64,000 nt of DNA from Methylobacterium radiotolerans JCM 2831 (GTDB lineage Bacteria > Pseudomonadota > Alphaproteobacteria > Rhizobiales > Beijerinckiaceae): the NCBI RefSeq assembly GCF_000019725.1, contig NC_010505.1:3413001-3477000 (forward strand). Reading direction: 5' to 3'. How positions within the stretch are numbered: the first letter of the stretch is position 1; each line of letters starts with the position of its first letter. The notes below the pieces were generated by a model that was given only the letters and a program-made list of their open reading frames with translations, ran no database searches and was not told where the DNA came from. A program made the position numbers and the translations under genes. Below are positions 8,129 through 16,785 of the stretch, in pieces.

Positions 8129-10345
8129 TCACCAGCGATAGATCAGGCTACCGATGACTCGTGCCGGCTGGTTGAAGTTGCAGAACCCGAACGAGCAGGT
8201 CGTGTAGTTACGGTCGAAGATATTGTAGGCGTTGATCTGCGCCCGGAAGCCCTTGTACTTCGGATCCAGCGCCGCGAAGTCGTAGGCGACCAGCGCGTCG
8301 TAGAGGGTGACCGCGGTGTTGCGCACCGTGTTCTGGTCGTCGGCGAAGCTGGATCCGATGAAGCGGATGCCGCCGCCGATCTGCAGACCGCGCAGGGCCG
8401 AGGAAGGCGGGAAGGCGTAGGTCAGGAACGACGCGTAGGTGTCGCTGGGGATGCCGGACACGCGGTTCCCGGCGATCGGCTGACCGGTGGCCGAGACCGA
8501 GTTCACGAACCGGATGTCGACGTGTGTGTAGGCGATCGTCAGGTTCGTGCCCGGCGCGAGGTTGGCCGTGGCCTCGGCCTCGAAGCCCGTCGAGCGCACG
8601 GCGCCGCCGGCGGTCTGGAACGCGAGGTTGCCCGCGTCGGGGATCAGGATGTTCGACTGGTTGATGTCGAAGCCGGCGAACGCCGTCTGGATATTGGTGC
8701 CGGGGATCAGGTACTTGACCCCGGCCTCGATCTGGTCGCCCGTGGCGGGCTTGAACGCCTGCCCGTTCCGGTCGATGCCCACCTGCGGCGTGAAGGTCGT
8801 GGCGTAGCTGGCGTAGGGCACCAGCCCCGGTGCCAGGACGTAGCCCAGGCCGACCCGGCCCGTGAAGGCGCTGTTGTCCTGACGTGAGACCGCGCTGTCC
8901 GGCGTCGCGTAGTTGTTCTGGAAGACCCAGTCGTGCCGCCCGTTCAGCGTCAGGATGAAGTTTCCGAACTTGGCTTGATCCTGCAGGTAGACACCGATCT
9001 GGTCCTGGCTCTGGCGCGACGCGGGCGCCAGGGGGGGCGTCGGGATGAGCTGCTGGCCGTAATTCCGCGTGACGAGGTTGAGGTCCGGAGCCAGTCCGAA
9101 CCCGAAGCGTGCGCTCAGGCTGTACCGGGCGTAGTCGACGCCGCCGACCACGGTGTGCGCGACCGGGCCTGTAGCGAAGCGGGCTTCCAGCTGGTTGTCC
9201 AGCGTCTGCTGCACCAGGCCCTCGCGAATGTAGCCCGTATCGCGCATGCCGATCGTGCGTGCTTCGTTGATGTTGTTGATGTCGACGTACTTGGCGCTCA
9301 GGAATAGCCCGTAGTGCCGGAAATTCTGGCGAAAAATGAGGTCCGGCGTGATGAAGTGCTCGAAGGCGTAGCCGACCCTGTACTGCGTCTGGTCGAGGCC
9401 GATGAAGCGCGGGTCGCCCTGGTAGAACTTGGACACCCGAAAGCCCGGGTCATTGTAAAAGAACGTCGCCGCCGGCGTATTCGTGACCTGAAACTCGCTG
9501 AGGAACGTGAATGTGGTATCAGCCGACGGTTTCCAGGTGAACGCGGGAGCGAGATAGAGCTGGTCGTCGGTCGTGCCCAGACCGATGAAGGTGCCCGCCT
9601 CGCGGCGCACGCCGGTGAGACGGTAGGCCATGGTGCCGCCCGAACCCTCGATCGGCCCCCCGACGTCGAAGTTGCCCTGGAAGCGGTCGAAGCTGCCGGC
9701 TTGGAACTGCACCTCGCCGAACGGCGCGAAGACGGGACGCTTGGTCGTGATGTCGAGGATGCCGCCGGGCGAGCCGAGGCCGTAGAGGCCGGAGGCGGGC
9801 CCGCGCAGGATGGTGAGCGCCTCCGCGCCGTAGGGCTCGCTTTTCGGGTAGGCGAAGCCGGTCCCGATCACGCGCAACCCGTCTCGGTAGATTCCCTGAT
9901 TGGTCAGCACGTCGAAGCCGCGGATGAAGATCTGATCGAACCGCGGATCGAAGCCGGACCGGGCGGATACGGCGCCGGGGACGTAGTTGACCGCGTCGGT
10001 GAAGGTCTGAACGTTGCGGTCGTTCAGCTGCTCGCGGGTGACCACCGACACGGACTGGGGGACCTCGATCAGCGGCGTGTTGGTTTTCGTTGCGGTCGTG
10101 GCGACCCGGGCGGTGTAACCGGTGATCCCGGACGGACCGCCACCGCCGCCGCTGGTGCTTGCCGTACCGCCGTCGCCCCCGCTCACGTTGAGGCCGCCCG
10201 AGCCCGTCAGGCCGGGGGCGGAATTGCCGGGCGACGCCGCTTCGACCGAGATCTCGTTGAGCTGAACGGAGCCGTCCTGCGCCCTCGCGGGCCCGGCGAG
10301 AGCAGTGGTGGCGAGGAGGAGGGTGAGGAGCGAGCGATACGACAT
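8129..10345 (-). CDS. TonB-dependent siderophore receptor
   Basis: A 738-residue outer-membrane receptor. A signal peptide (LLTLLLATTALAGPARA, cleavage before QDGS) is followed by a Gly/Ser-rich linker at about residues 45-75. The plug domain (VPQSVSVVTREQLNDRNVQTF, then IRGFDV, TILRGPASGLYGLGSPGG) and a 22-strand barrel ending in an aromatic residue (SLIYRW) follow. This is the FpvA/FhuA-type siderophore subfamily, which imports ferric siderophores using TonB/ExbBD energy. There is no N-terminal STN signalling domain and no neighbouring FecIR-type regulator or periplasmic transport genes. An AT-rich promoter region lies upstream. The ligand is unknown. Confidence 0.93.
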   Translation of the reverse strand: MSYRSLLTLLLATTALAGPARAQDGSVQLNEISVEAASPGNSAPGLTGSGGLNVSGGDGGTASTSGGGGGPSGITGYTARVATTATKTNTPLIEVPQSVSVVTREQLNDRNVQTFTDAVNYVPGAVSARSGFDPRFDQIFIRGFDVLTNQGIYRDGLRVIGTGFAYPKSEPYGAEALTILRGPASGLYGLGSPGGILDITTKRPVFAPFGEVQFQAGSFDRFQGNFDVGGPIEGSGGTMAYRLTGVRREAGTFIGLGTTDDQLYLAPAFTWKPSADTTFTFLSEFQVTNTPAATFFYNDPGFRVSKFYQGDPRFIGLDQTQYRVGYAFEHFITPDLIFRQNFRHYGLFLSAKYVDINNINEARTIGMRDTGYIREGLVQQTLDNQLEARFATGPVAHTVVGGVDYARYSLSARFGFGLAPDLNLVTRNYGQQLIPTPPLAPASRQSQDQIGVYLQDQAKFGNFILTLNGRHDWVFQNNYATPDSAVSRQDNSAFTGRVGLGYVLAPGLVPYASYATTFTPQVGIDRNGQAFKPATGDQIEAGVKYLIPGTNIQTAFAGFDINQSNILIPDAGNLAFQTAGGAVRSTGFEAEATANLAPGTNLTIAYTHVDIRFVNSVSATGQPIAGNRVSGIPSDTYASFLTYAFPPSSALRGLQIGGGIRFIGSSFADDQNTVRNTAVTLYDALVAYDFAALDPKYKGFRAQINAYNIFDRNYTTCSFGFCNFNQPARVIGSLIYRW

Positions 10346-10450
10346 AGATCACGCTGACGAGCGCCTCCGGCGGCGCAGTGCCCACGTGTTCGCCGTTCAC
10401 GGATCGTTGATCAAGCCGAAAACGTGTTATAGATCACACACTTACAACGA

Positions 10451-10473
10451 TTCAAAAGTGAATTTATTCTAAG
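10451..10473 (-). promoter_or_regulatory. Possible iron-responsive (ICE-like) element upstream of receptor
   Basis: On the minus strand the AT-rich segment reads TTAGAATAAATTC and continues into ACTTTTGAA. It partly resembles the alphaproteobacterial Irr control element (TTTAGAA-N3-TTCTAAA). It lies about 105-130 bases upstream of the receptor start, in the only strongly AT-rich patch nearby. The match is imperfect; iron control is expected for this receptor class but the exact box is a guess. Confidence 0.25.
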
Positions 10474-10479
10474 GTATGG

Positions 10480-11040
10480 ATTACCGGCCGAGGTTTTACA
10501 GCGCCGGAACCGAGTTGTGCTCGGATGTGCTGCGCGCAGCGCGCACCTTTCGACACGCGAGACGGCATATTGCGTAGGATCGCGAGCGGCGCGCAGCAGG
10601 ATCTCCGATCCCCGGCGTCGAACAAACGTTCGTTCACCGCCCCGAGCCGAGGTTGCCGAACGGCCGGTGGTGGCTGCTTTCGAGATCCGCCCCCTGACCA
10701 GCGGCCGGTGGTGCAAGGGTCTCGAGCGCAGGTCCGACGACAGCGCATGCCCGGCGATCGGCCCGGTCCGGCCGCTAGCGGCCGGTCCGGGTCGCGGCAG
10801 GGCGGCCGCAGGGGACGCCCTCGACGCTTCCCGAGAGCGTCGATCCGTCGGCCGCCGCGCGACTTCGCATCGGGGCTGACGACCAGCGTCGAGAGCACGC
10901 CCATTGGCTGATGCGCGCCGAGCGTCGGGACCGCCTGCGATTAGGCGCTCCAGCCAGACCGGCGTAGGATGTCGCGATCACCAGCCGGTTCTCGAACCCG
11001 TGGGCGCTGGTGGCTGAGAGATACGTGTGCTCCCGCCTGC
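10480..11040. other. Stretch without recognised gene
   Basis: About 560 bases. Several short overlapping frames on both strands encode Arg/Ser/Pro-rich strings with no recognisable domain or convincing start. No remnant could be assigned to a family. Confidence 0.35.
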
Positions 11041-11298
11041 ATGACGCGGAGCAGCCTCTTGGCAAACTCGTCCCCCAAAGCTCGACTGTCGGCTGGATAC
11101 GATCAGTGGCTCCTGGAGACCTCGTTGCAGGCGATCCGACGCTCACGGACGTTGCTGGATCAGACGGAGCATCTCGTTCGTCGCCCCGACCCTCCGCCGT
11201 CGATCAATTGTTCCGAGCTCAGCGACGACGACGTGAATTCCCCGAATCCTGAAGGCGACGCCACGAGCAGCGTGACGCCTGCTCCTCGCGCTGAATAG
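11041..11298 (+). CDS. Possible small hypothetical protein
   Basis: An 85-residue frame starting at ATG 11041. Its centre (YDQWLLETSLQAIRRSRTLL, continuing into DQTEHLVRRPDPP) has the heptad-like spacing of an amphipathic helix and looks more protein-like than surrounding frames; the last third is polar and probably disordered. No clear ribosome-binding site precedes the ATG, and the frame extends upstream to 10969. No family is recognised. It could be chance coding. Confidence 0.3.
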   Translation: MTRSSLLANSSPKARLSAGYDQWLLETSLQAIRRSRTLLDQTEHLVRRPDPPPSINCSELSDDDVNSPNPEGDATSSVTPAPRAE

Positions 11299-11321
11299 AA
11301 TTCGACGCTACCCGCCCGGGA

Positions 11322-11946
11322 TCAAAGCGCACCAGCTTGTATCAGGCGAAGTTCGTCAAGAAATTTCGCACGGGTGTCTTCCAGGGCGGATAGACTATTC
11401 AACAGCTCCTCCAGCAATTCTTCGGCAAGATTGAGGCTGTGCCGCATGCCTCGGAATCGAGCAACCCGCTCTCGCTGTTGAGCGACGCGCCGCTCTCCTG
11501 CTTGGATATGTCGGCTCACCGCCCCCAGCCTTGTCAGCGCCCGATAGAGCTTGCTCTCGAAGGTGCCCTCTAGAAGCTGGCTGAGGCCGCAGATCAGCCT
11601 GTGATCTGTATGGGGCTTTCCGATGTTGAGGCAGTCTCGATATTCTTCCGGGATCTGCGATAGCGGATGGGCGCTCGCGAATATATAAGGTATTCCGGCC
11701 CAATCGAGGCGTTTGGCGATCGGATAGCTTCTCTTCCCGTCCTGAAGGTCGATGTCGAGAACGGCCGAATCGATGCGATCGATACTCCGATCGAGCGATG
11801 ACATGGCATGTTCGACGTTCGACCAGGGCCCCTCGATGGTTGCACCGTGTGTGCGCAGGCAGTCTTTGACGTGTGCTGCGGCAAAATAATCATCTTCCAC
11901 GACTAGAATATGGCGACCTATCAGCGCCTTTTGGTCGAAAAACATG
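11322..11946 (-). CDS. Receiver-domain protein with C-terminal coiled coil
   Basis: A 207-residue protein counted from the ATG at 11946; a GTG at 11960 is an alternative. Residues 10-125 form a CheY-like receiver: HILVVEDDY with the acidic pocket at 17-19, probable phospho-acceptor Asp64 in AVLDIDLQDG, and IGKP with the conserved Lys near 109. The C-terminal 80 residues are a charged helix (QAGERRVAQQRERVARFRG, then LAEELLEELLNSLSALE) rather than a DNA-binding domain. It is therefore likely to act through protein contacts in a two-component pathway. No kinase gene is adjacent. Codon use is visibly less GC-rich than its neighbours, suggesting different ancestry or relaxed selection. Confidence 0.75.
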
Positions 11947-12223
11947 GTCTTCTGCCGCACCGAAAGATCACATGCTCGCGTCTCTCGCGGTAAAATTCCA
12001 TCACTTGGATCATACCTGATCGGGCAGCGACAACGTGACCGCGGGTGAAAGGACGGGGCTGAAGCGCGATAGGGGGTCAGCGGGTCGCTATCGAAGGTCG
12101 TGAAAGGCTGCGATGAGCCGCGGTCGCGAACTCATGGAGCGCGCGGCGAGGCCCGGACCGCCGCGAGCTCGACGCTTGCCGGGACGTTAGCGGGATCCTC
12201 GCCGAAGCGGGTGTCGACGGCAC
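11947..12223. other. Intergenic stretch, no gene seen
   Basis: About 280 bases between the receiver gene and a peptide-binding-protein remnant. It includes the promoter region of the receiver gene. No recognisable coding or structured element was found. Confidence 0.35.
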
Positions 12224-12361
12224 GGCATCCAGGCGCGGGCGATTCAGGAGGCGCCCGACCTGCCCCTCGGGCAGTATCTCGGCCCGGCAGCCTATCGGAA
12301 CGAACTCCGCGACGCGGTCGAGAACCGGTCCGTGCTCCGGAACGTGTGCCGAACACTTTGA
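12224..12361 (+). pseudogene. C-terminal remnant of a peptide ABC substrate-binding protein
   Basis: From 12239 to the TGA at 12359-12361 the plus strand reads AIQEAPDLPLGQYLGPAAYR and then NELRDAVENRSVLRNVCRTL. This matches the usual C-terminus of dipeptide/nickel-type binding proteins (a PLGQY...AYR...L....FWN pattern). Upstream of about 12224 the frame loses similarity and there is no start codon, so only about 40 C-terminal residues survive. It is a relic of a deleted or degraded gene. Confidence 0.5.
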
Positions 12362-12505
12362 ATGTAAATCATCGTGAAATTTAATATCACTCTGCAGACC
12401 AAGCAATCGGTCGGAACGTTTCCAGATCGGCTCAAGACCGGAGTCGAGATTGATCGAGCTCGCGGGCACGCATTAAACTGCCCCTGCGCCCGTACGGGAA
12501 GATCG

Positions 12506-12522
12506 GCACGGCTGTGCCGTGC
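12506..12522 (+). promoter_or_regulatory. Short hairpin in leader of the PLP-enzyme gene
   Basis: The 7-bp perfect stem GCACGGC / GCCGTGC with a 3-base loop lies about 65 bases upstream of the cystathionine gamma-synthase-family start. It could be part of a leader structure; no known SAM-riboswitch consensus could be matched by eye. Confidence 0.2.
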
Positions 12523-12588
12523 TCCCGCACCCGGAGCGCATCCGGGCTGTCCAGCTCCGCGCTGGCGTCCTGTCGGAGCGAGGTCAGC

Positions 12589-13878
12589 ATGTCGGACGAC
12601 CGCTACCACAAGAAGGAACTCGGCAACCGCCCGCTCCATCCCGAGACGCTGATGCTCGGCTACGGCTACGATCCGGCCCTGTCCGAGGGTGCGGTGAAGC
12701 CGCCGGTCTTCCTGACATCGACGTTCGTCTTCACCTCCGCCGAGCACGGCAAAGCCTTCTTCGACTACGTCTCCGGGCGGCGCGAACCGCCGGTCGGCGA
12801 GGCGGCGGGGCTGGTCTACTCGCGCTTCAATCATCCGAACAGCGAGATCGTCGAGGATCGGCTGGCCGTCTTCGAGGAAGCCGAGGCGGCGCTGGTCTTC
12901 TCCTCCGGCATGTCGGCGATCGCCACCACGATCCTGGCGTTCGCCCGGCCCGGCGACGCGATCCTGCACTCGCAGCCCCTCTACGGCGGCACCGAGACGC
13001 TGATCGCCAAGACCCTGGCCGGGTTCGGCATCGCGCCGTTCGGGTTCTCGGACGGGACCGACCCGGCGAGCGTGCGCGCCGCGGCCCACCGGGCGGCCGA
13101 CGCGGGACGCGTCAGCGTCGTCATGGTCGAGACCCCCTCGAACCCGCTCAACACCCTCGTCGACCTCAGCCTTGTCCGCGCGGTCGCCGAGGAGATCGGT
13201 GCTCGGCAGGGCGGCGCGGCGCCGATGGTGGTCTGCGACAACACCCTGCTCGGGCCCCTCTTCCAGCACCCGCTGCGCGAAGGCGCCGACATCTCGGTCT
13301 ACTCCCTGACCAAGTATGTCGGCGGCCACTCGGATCTGATCGCCGGCGCCGCCCTCGGCTCGGCGGCGCGGATGAAGCCGGTGCGGCTGCTGCGCTCGGC
13401 GATCGGGACCGGTCTCGACCCGCATTCCTGCTGGATGCTCGGGCGCTCGCTCGAGACCCTGTCGCTGCGCATGAGCGCCGCGAACCGCAACGGCGAGATC
13501 GTCGGCCGGATGCTGGCGGAGCACCCGAAGGTGGCGCGCCTTCACCATCTCGCGCATCTCGAGCCCGGATCGCATCAGGCGCAGGTCTACGCCAGGCAGT
13601 GCGCGGCACCGGGCTCGACATTCTCGTTCGACATCGTCGGCGGCGAGGCCGAGGCGTTCCAGGTCCTCAACCACCTCCAGTTGTTCAAGCTCGCCGTCAG
13701 CCTCGGCGGGACGGAGTCGCTCGCCAGCCACCCGGCCTCCACGACCCATTCCGGCGTGCCGAAGGCGGTGCGCGACCGGCTCGGGATCACGGACGCGACG
13801 ATCCGGGTGTCGATCGGGATCGAGCACCCGGACGATCTCGTCGCCGATCTGGCCGCGGCCCTCGCTGTCCTGGGCTGA
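12589..13878 (+). CDS. Cystathionine gamma-synthase family PLP-dependent enzyme
   Basis: A 429-residue cytoplasmic enzyme of the Cys/Met-metabolism PLP family. Visible are the substrate/cofactor region [20 protein letters not shown] (78-97), the SSGMSAI loop (105-111), ETPSNPL (181-187) and the Schiff-base lysine K242 in [14 protein letters not shown]. The family includes cystathionine gamma-synthase, methionine gamma-lyase and O-acetylhomoserine sulfhydrylase, and the exact reaction cannot be fixed by eye. The ATG at 12589 follows GGAGCGAGGTCAGC. The frame is open upstream to 12514 but lacks family similarity there. Monocistronic. Confidence 0.9.
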   Translation: MSDDRYHKKELGNRPLHPETLMLGYGYDPALSEGAVKPPVFLTSTFVFTSAEHGKAFFDYVSGRREPPVGEAAGLVYSRFNHPNSEIVEDRLAVFEEAEAALVFSSGMSAIATTILAFARPGDAILHSQPLYGGTETLIAKTLAGFGIAPFGFSDGTDPASVRAAAHRAADAGRVSVVMVETPSNPLNTLVDLSLVRAVAEEIGARQGGAAPMVVCDNTLLGPLFQHPLREGADISVYSLTKYVGGHSDLIAGAALGSAARMKPVRLLRSAIGTGLDPHSCWMLGRSLETLSLRMSAANRNGEIVGRMLAEHPKVARLHHLAHLEPGSHQAQVYARQCAAPGSTFSFDIVGGEAEAFQVLNHLQLFKLAVSLGGTESLASHPASTTHSGVPKAVRDRLGITDATIRVSIGIEHPDDLVADLAAALAVLG

Positions 13879-14032
13879 CGGCGCTCAGGCCGTGGCGGTC
13901 GCGCCGGTTCTGCGCCGCCGTCGAGCCGCTCCGGCCGAGCGCGACGCCTCCCTCACCGGGCCGGCTCGGCCGCGACACCCTGCGATGACCGCCTCGAACC
14001 CGGAAGTCGCTCGTTAACGACGCCGCAGGTCT

Positions 14033-14049
14033 CGTGCGGTCGCCGCACG
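14033..14049 (+). terminator. Hairpin downstream of PLP-enzyme gene
   Basis: The perfect 7-bp stem CGTGCGG / CCGCACG with a 3-base loop lies about 155 bases after the upstream stop codon and 105 bases before the next gene. There is no T-run. Confidence 0.2.
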
Positions 14050-14153
14050 ACAGTGCGGGGACGGAATTGAATTGCGTCCGCGCGGAACTGGTCACCGCGG
14101 GTCTCACTTCGTAGTGTCCCGCCGCGAAACGCGACGGGACGATCGACGAATCC

Positions 14154-15446
14154 ATGGATCCCGCAACCGACACCGAGTTCGACGCGCGGAGCGGCGCTCC
14201 GGCCACGCGCGTGGCCGCCGTAACCTTCGATCCGCGGGTCGAGGGACTCACGTGGCTCGCGTTGAAGGGCTTTCTGCTCTCGGTGGTGACCTTCGGCATC
14301 TACCGGTTCTGGTACGTCACCAATCTGCGCCGCTTCTTCTGGGAGCGCACCGCGCTCGACGGCTCGCCCGCCGAGTACACCGGAACCGGCAAGGAACTGT
14401 TTCTGGGCTTCCTCGTCGCGCTCGCGATCCTGGTGCCGATCTACGTCGCGCTGTTCGCGGTCTCGCTCGTCGCGCCCGCGCTCGCCCCGTTCTCGGTGGT
14501 GATTTCCTTCGTGTTCCTGTTCCTCCTGGGCCAGTTCGCGATCTACCGCGGACGCCGCTACCGGGCGATGCGGACCCTGTGGCGCGGCATACGCCTCGGA
14601 CAGGACGGCTCCGGGCTCGCCTACGCGGCGCGCGCGGGCGCTTGGTGGCTGCTCACACTCGTCACCGTCGGCCTGGCCGTCCCGTTCATGCGGGCGAGCC
14701 TGGAGCGCTACCGCATCGGTCACACCCTGGTCGGCACCAGCCGGATGCACTCGACGGCGCGGGGACGCAGCGTGCTCGGCCCCTGGCTTCTGCTCTACGT
14801 GGTCGGGCTCGGGCCGCTGATCGGGCTCGGCATCGCCCTCCTGGCGGCGGCGGATTTCTCGCTGCCCGGCGACCTGCTGGTGCCGAAGCCCGGCGGCAAG
14901 GCCGGCGAGACGATCCTCAATCCCGCTTACGCGGCCTCGCATATCGGCGTCCTCCTCCGGACGATGGGCTTCGCGGCCGCGATCTGCGTGCCCGCGGCGC
15001 TGCTTCTGATCCCCTATTACCGCGCCCGGGAGACGCGGGCCTTCATGGCCGCCGCCGGCCTCGGTCACGCCCGCCTCGCCTCGAGCCTCAAGGCGCGCCA
15101 GTTCTACTGGCCCTACATCGTCTACATGCTGTCGCTTCTGGGCTTCCTCGTCGTGCTGGGCCTCGTCGCCGCGCTGCTGATCTTCGCCGCGCGGGCGGCG
15201 GGCGACCTCGGGACGCTCCACGGGCTCGTCGTCCTCATCTACCTCGTCGGCGCGCCGCTCTTCGCGGTGCTGTACGTGCGCGTGGTGCAGGCCCGGTTGT
15301 GGGCGGCGGTGGCGACGAGCACGACGGTCGTGGATCCCCGAGCACTGGACAGTGTCCTCGCCTCGTCCCGCGGCGCCGGCAGCGGCCTGCAGGAGGGTCT
15401 CGCCGACGCGCTCGACGTCGGCGGCGCCCTCCAGATCGGCTTCTGA
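14154..15446 (+). CDS. DUF898 (YjgN-like) integral membrane protein
   Basis: A 430-residue inner-membrane protein of the DUF898/YjgN family. It has several predicted membrane segments, and the repeated pattern F-x-G-x-x-x-x-Y...SxVTFGIYRFWYVTN recurs in altered form (ALLLIPYYRARETRAFMA; LKARQFYWPYIVYMLSLLGF). The function is not established. It sits 3 bases upstream of an M48 peptidase gene, an arrangement seen repeatedly for YjgN homologues. An imperfect hairpin (14116-14140) lies just upstream of the start. A role in envelope quality control together with the protease is inference. Confidence 0.85.
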   Translation: MDPATDTEFDARSGAPATRVAAVTFDPRVEGLTWLALKGFLLSVVTFGIYRFWYVTNLRRFFWERTALDGSPAEYTGTGKELFLGFLVALAILVPIYVALFAVSLVAPALAPFSVVISFVFLFLLGQFAIYRGRRYRAMRTLWRGIRLGQDGSGLAYAARAGAWWLLTLVTVGLAVPFMRASLERYRIGHTLVGTSRMHSTARGRSVLGPWLLLYVVGLGPLIGLGIALLAAADFSLPGDLLVPKPGGKAGETILNPAYAASHIGVLLRTMGFAAAICVPAALLLIPYYRARETRAFMAAAGLGHARLASSLKARQFYWPYIVYMLSLLGFLVVLGLVAALLIFAARAAGDLGTLHGLVVLIYLVGAPLFAVLYVRVVQARLWAAVATSTTVVDPRALDSVLASSRGAGSGLQEGLADALDVGGALQIGF

Positions 15447-15449
15447 GAC

Positions 15450-16586
15450 TTGATCCGCCCTTCCGAAGCGACCGCCGGGGCGCCGATCGAGGTCGAAGGC
15501 CGCTACTTCGACGGCGTCAGCGCGCGGGCTCATCCCGTCACCCTGCGCCTCGACGACCGCTTCCGCGTCTCCGGGCCGGACGTCGCCCGGGACTGGAACC
15601 TGCTCGACCTGCGCGCCGCCGTCTCGGTGCCGCCGCTGATGCGGATCGGTCCGGCCGACGAGCCGGCCCGCGTGGAATTCTCGGACGCGACGCTCGCCGC
15701 GGCGCTCGCCGCGCGCTGCCCGGACCTGCACCTTCGGGAGGGTTCGGGCGGCACGGTGCGGCTCGTGCTCTGGTCTCTGGCGGCGGGTCTCTCGGTCCTG
15801 CTCGTGGCGGTCTTCGGCGTCCCGCAGATCGCCGGCCTGCTCGCCCCGCTCGTGCCGGACGCGGCCGAGTCGCGGCTCGGGGCGGTGGCGGAGCCGCAAG
15901 TCCTGCGCTTCCTCGGCGACCCGCCGGCCTGTGCGGAGCCCGCCGGGCGCGAGGCCCTCGACAAGCTCGTCGGTCGCCTCGTCGCGGCCGGGCAGGCTGA
16001 GGGCTCACTGCCGCCGGCTCTCGCCGTGAGCGTGCGCCGCCACGGGATGGCCAACGCCTTCGCCCTGCCGGGCGCCCGCGTGATCGTGCTCTCGAGCCTC
16101 ATCACGCGGGCGCGATCGGCCGACGAGGCCGCGGCGGTTCTGGCGCACGAGCTCGGCCATGTCCGCAGACGCGATCCGACCCGCTCCCTCATCCGGGCAT
16201 CGGGCACCTCGTTCCTCCTGAGCCTCGTCCTCGGGGATCTGACCGGCTCGACCATCATCATCGCGCTGGGCGACGCGGTGCTCTCGGCCGGCTACAGCCG
16301 CGACGCCGAGCGGGCGGCGGATGCCTACGCGGTCGACCTGATGACGCGCGCGGGCGGCAACGGCGCGGCGCTCGCCGACATCCTCGAGCGCATCGCCAAG
16401 GACAAGCACGACGGCAAGAGCGACGTGCTGGACCTGCTGCGCAGCCATCCCTTCACGCGCGAGCGCGCGGCCGCGATCCGCGCCCAGGCGGGACCCGCGG
16501 CGCCCGAACGGCAGATCCTGTCGGGCGCCGCGTGGACCGCGCTCCAGGGCATCTGCGGGGCGGGGTCGACGAGGGCCGAGCCTTAG
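15450..16586 (+). CDS. M48-family zinc metallopeptidase, membrane-anchored
   Basis: A 378-residue protein. An N-terminal domain of about 105 residues is followed by one predicted membrane segment (LVLWSLAAGLSVLLVAVFGV) and an M48 peptidase domain with the zinc site HELGH near residues 232-236 and the third ligand Glu in DAERAADAYAVD near 287. It starts with TTG at 15450, three bases after the DUF898 stop, consistent with coupled translation; no better in-frame ATG precedes the N-terminal domain. Probably cleaves misfolded or specific membrane/periplasmic substrates, like other BepA/HtpX relatives. Confidence 0.88.
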   Translation: MIRPSEATAGAPIEVEGRYFDGVSARAHPVTLRLDDRFRVSGPDVARDWNLLDLRAAVSVPPLMRIGPADEPARVEFSDATLAAALAARCPDLHLREGSGGTVRLVLWSLAAGLSVLLVAVFGVPQIAGLLAPLVPDAAESRLGAVAEPQVLRFLGDPPACAEPAGREALDKLVGRLVAAGQAEGSLPPALAVSVRRHGMANAFALPGARVIVLSSLITRARSADEAAAVLAHELGHVRRRDPTRSLIRASGTSFLLSLVLGDLTGSTIIIALGDAVLSAGYSRDAERAADAYAVDLMTRAGGNGAALADILERIAKDKHDGKSDVLDLLRSHPFTRERAAAIRAQAGPAAPERQILSGAAWTALQGICGAGSTRAEP

Positions 16587-16590
16587 CCCG

Positions 16591-16619
16591 GCCCGCGGTC
16601 ACGATCACCGCCCGCGGGC
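16591..16619 (+). terminator. Hairpin between converging genes
   Basis: The 8-bp perfect stem GCCCGCGG / CCGCGGGC with a 13-base loop starts 4 bases after the M48 gene stop. There is no T-run, so support rests on position and stem strength. Confidence 0.3.
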
Positions 16620-16785
16620 GGGAAAGCGCGGGCGCGGGAGAGCGCCGCCCGACCCCGTCGACCCCAACCGGCCGTGCGCCTGACCGGGATTCCGGGCAAC
16701 GGATTGCTGTCGATTGTCCGTCCCCGGCTTCTGCGAGGGGGGCACCGGAAAAGGAGCGTGAGTTTCGACGGCCCGAGCGCCCGGC

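Noticed and set aside
12361..12588. SAM riboswitch upstream of the cystathionine gamma-synthase-family gene
   Set aside because: A short hairpin exists, but no SAM-I, SAM-II or SAM/SAH consensus could be matched by eye.
13953..15899. 648-residue minus-strand frame opposite the DUF898/M48 pair
   Set aside because: Charged, repetitive composition without domains; the plus strand carries recognisable membrane-protein and peptidase motifs.
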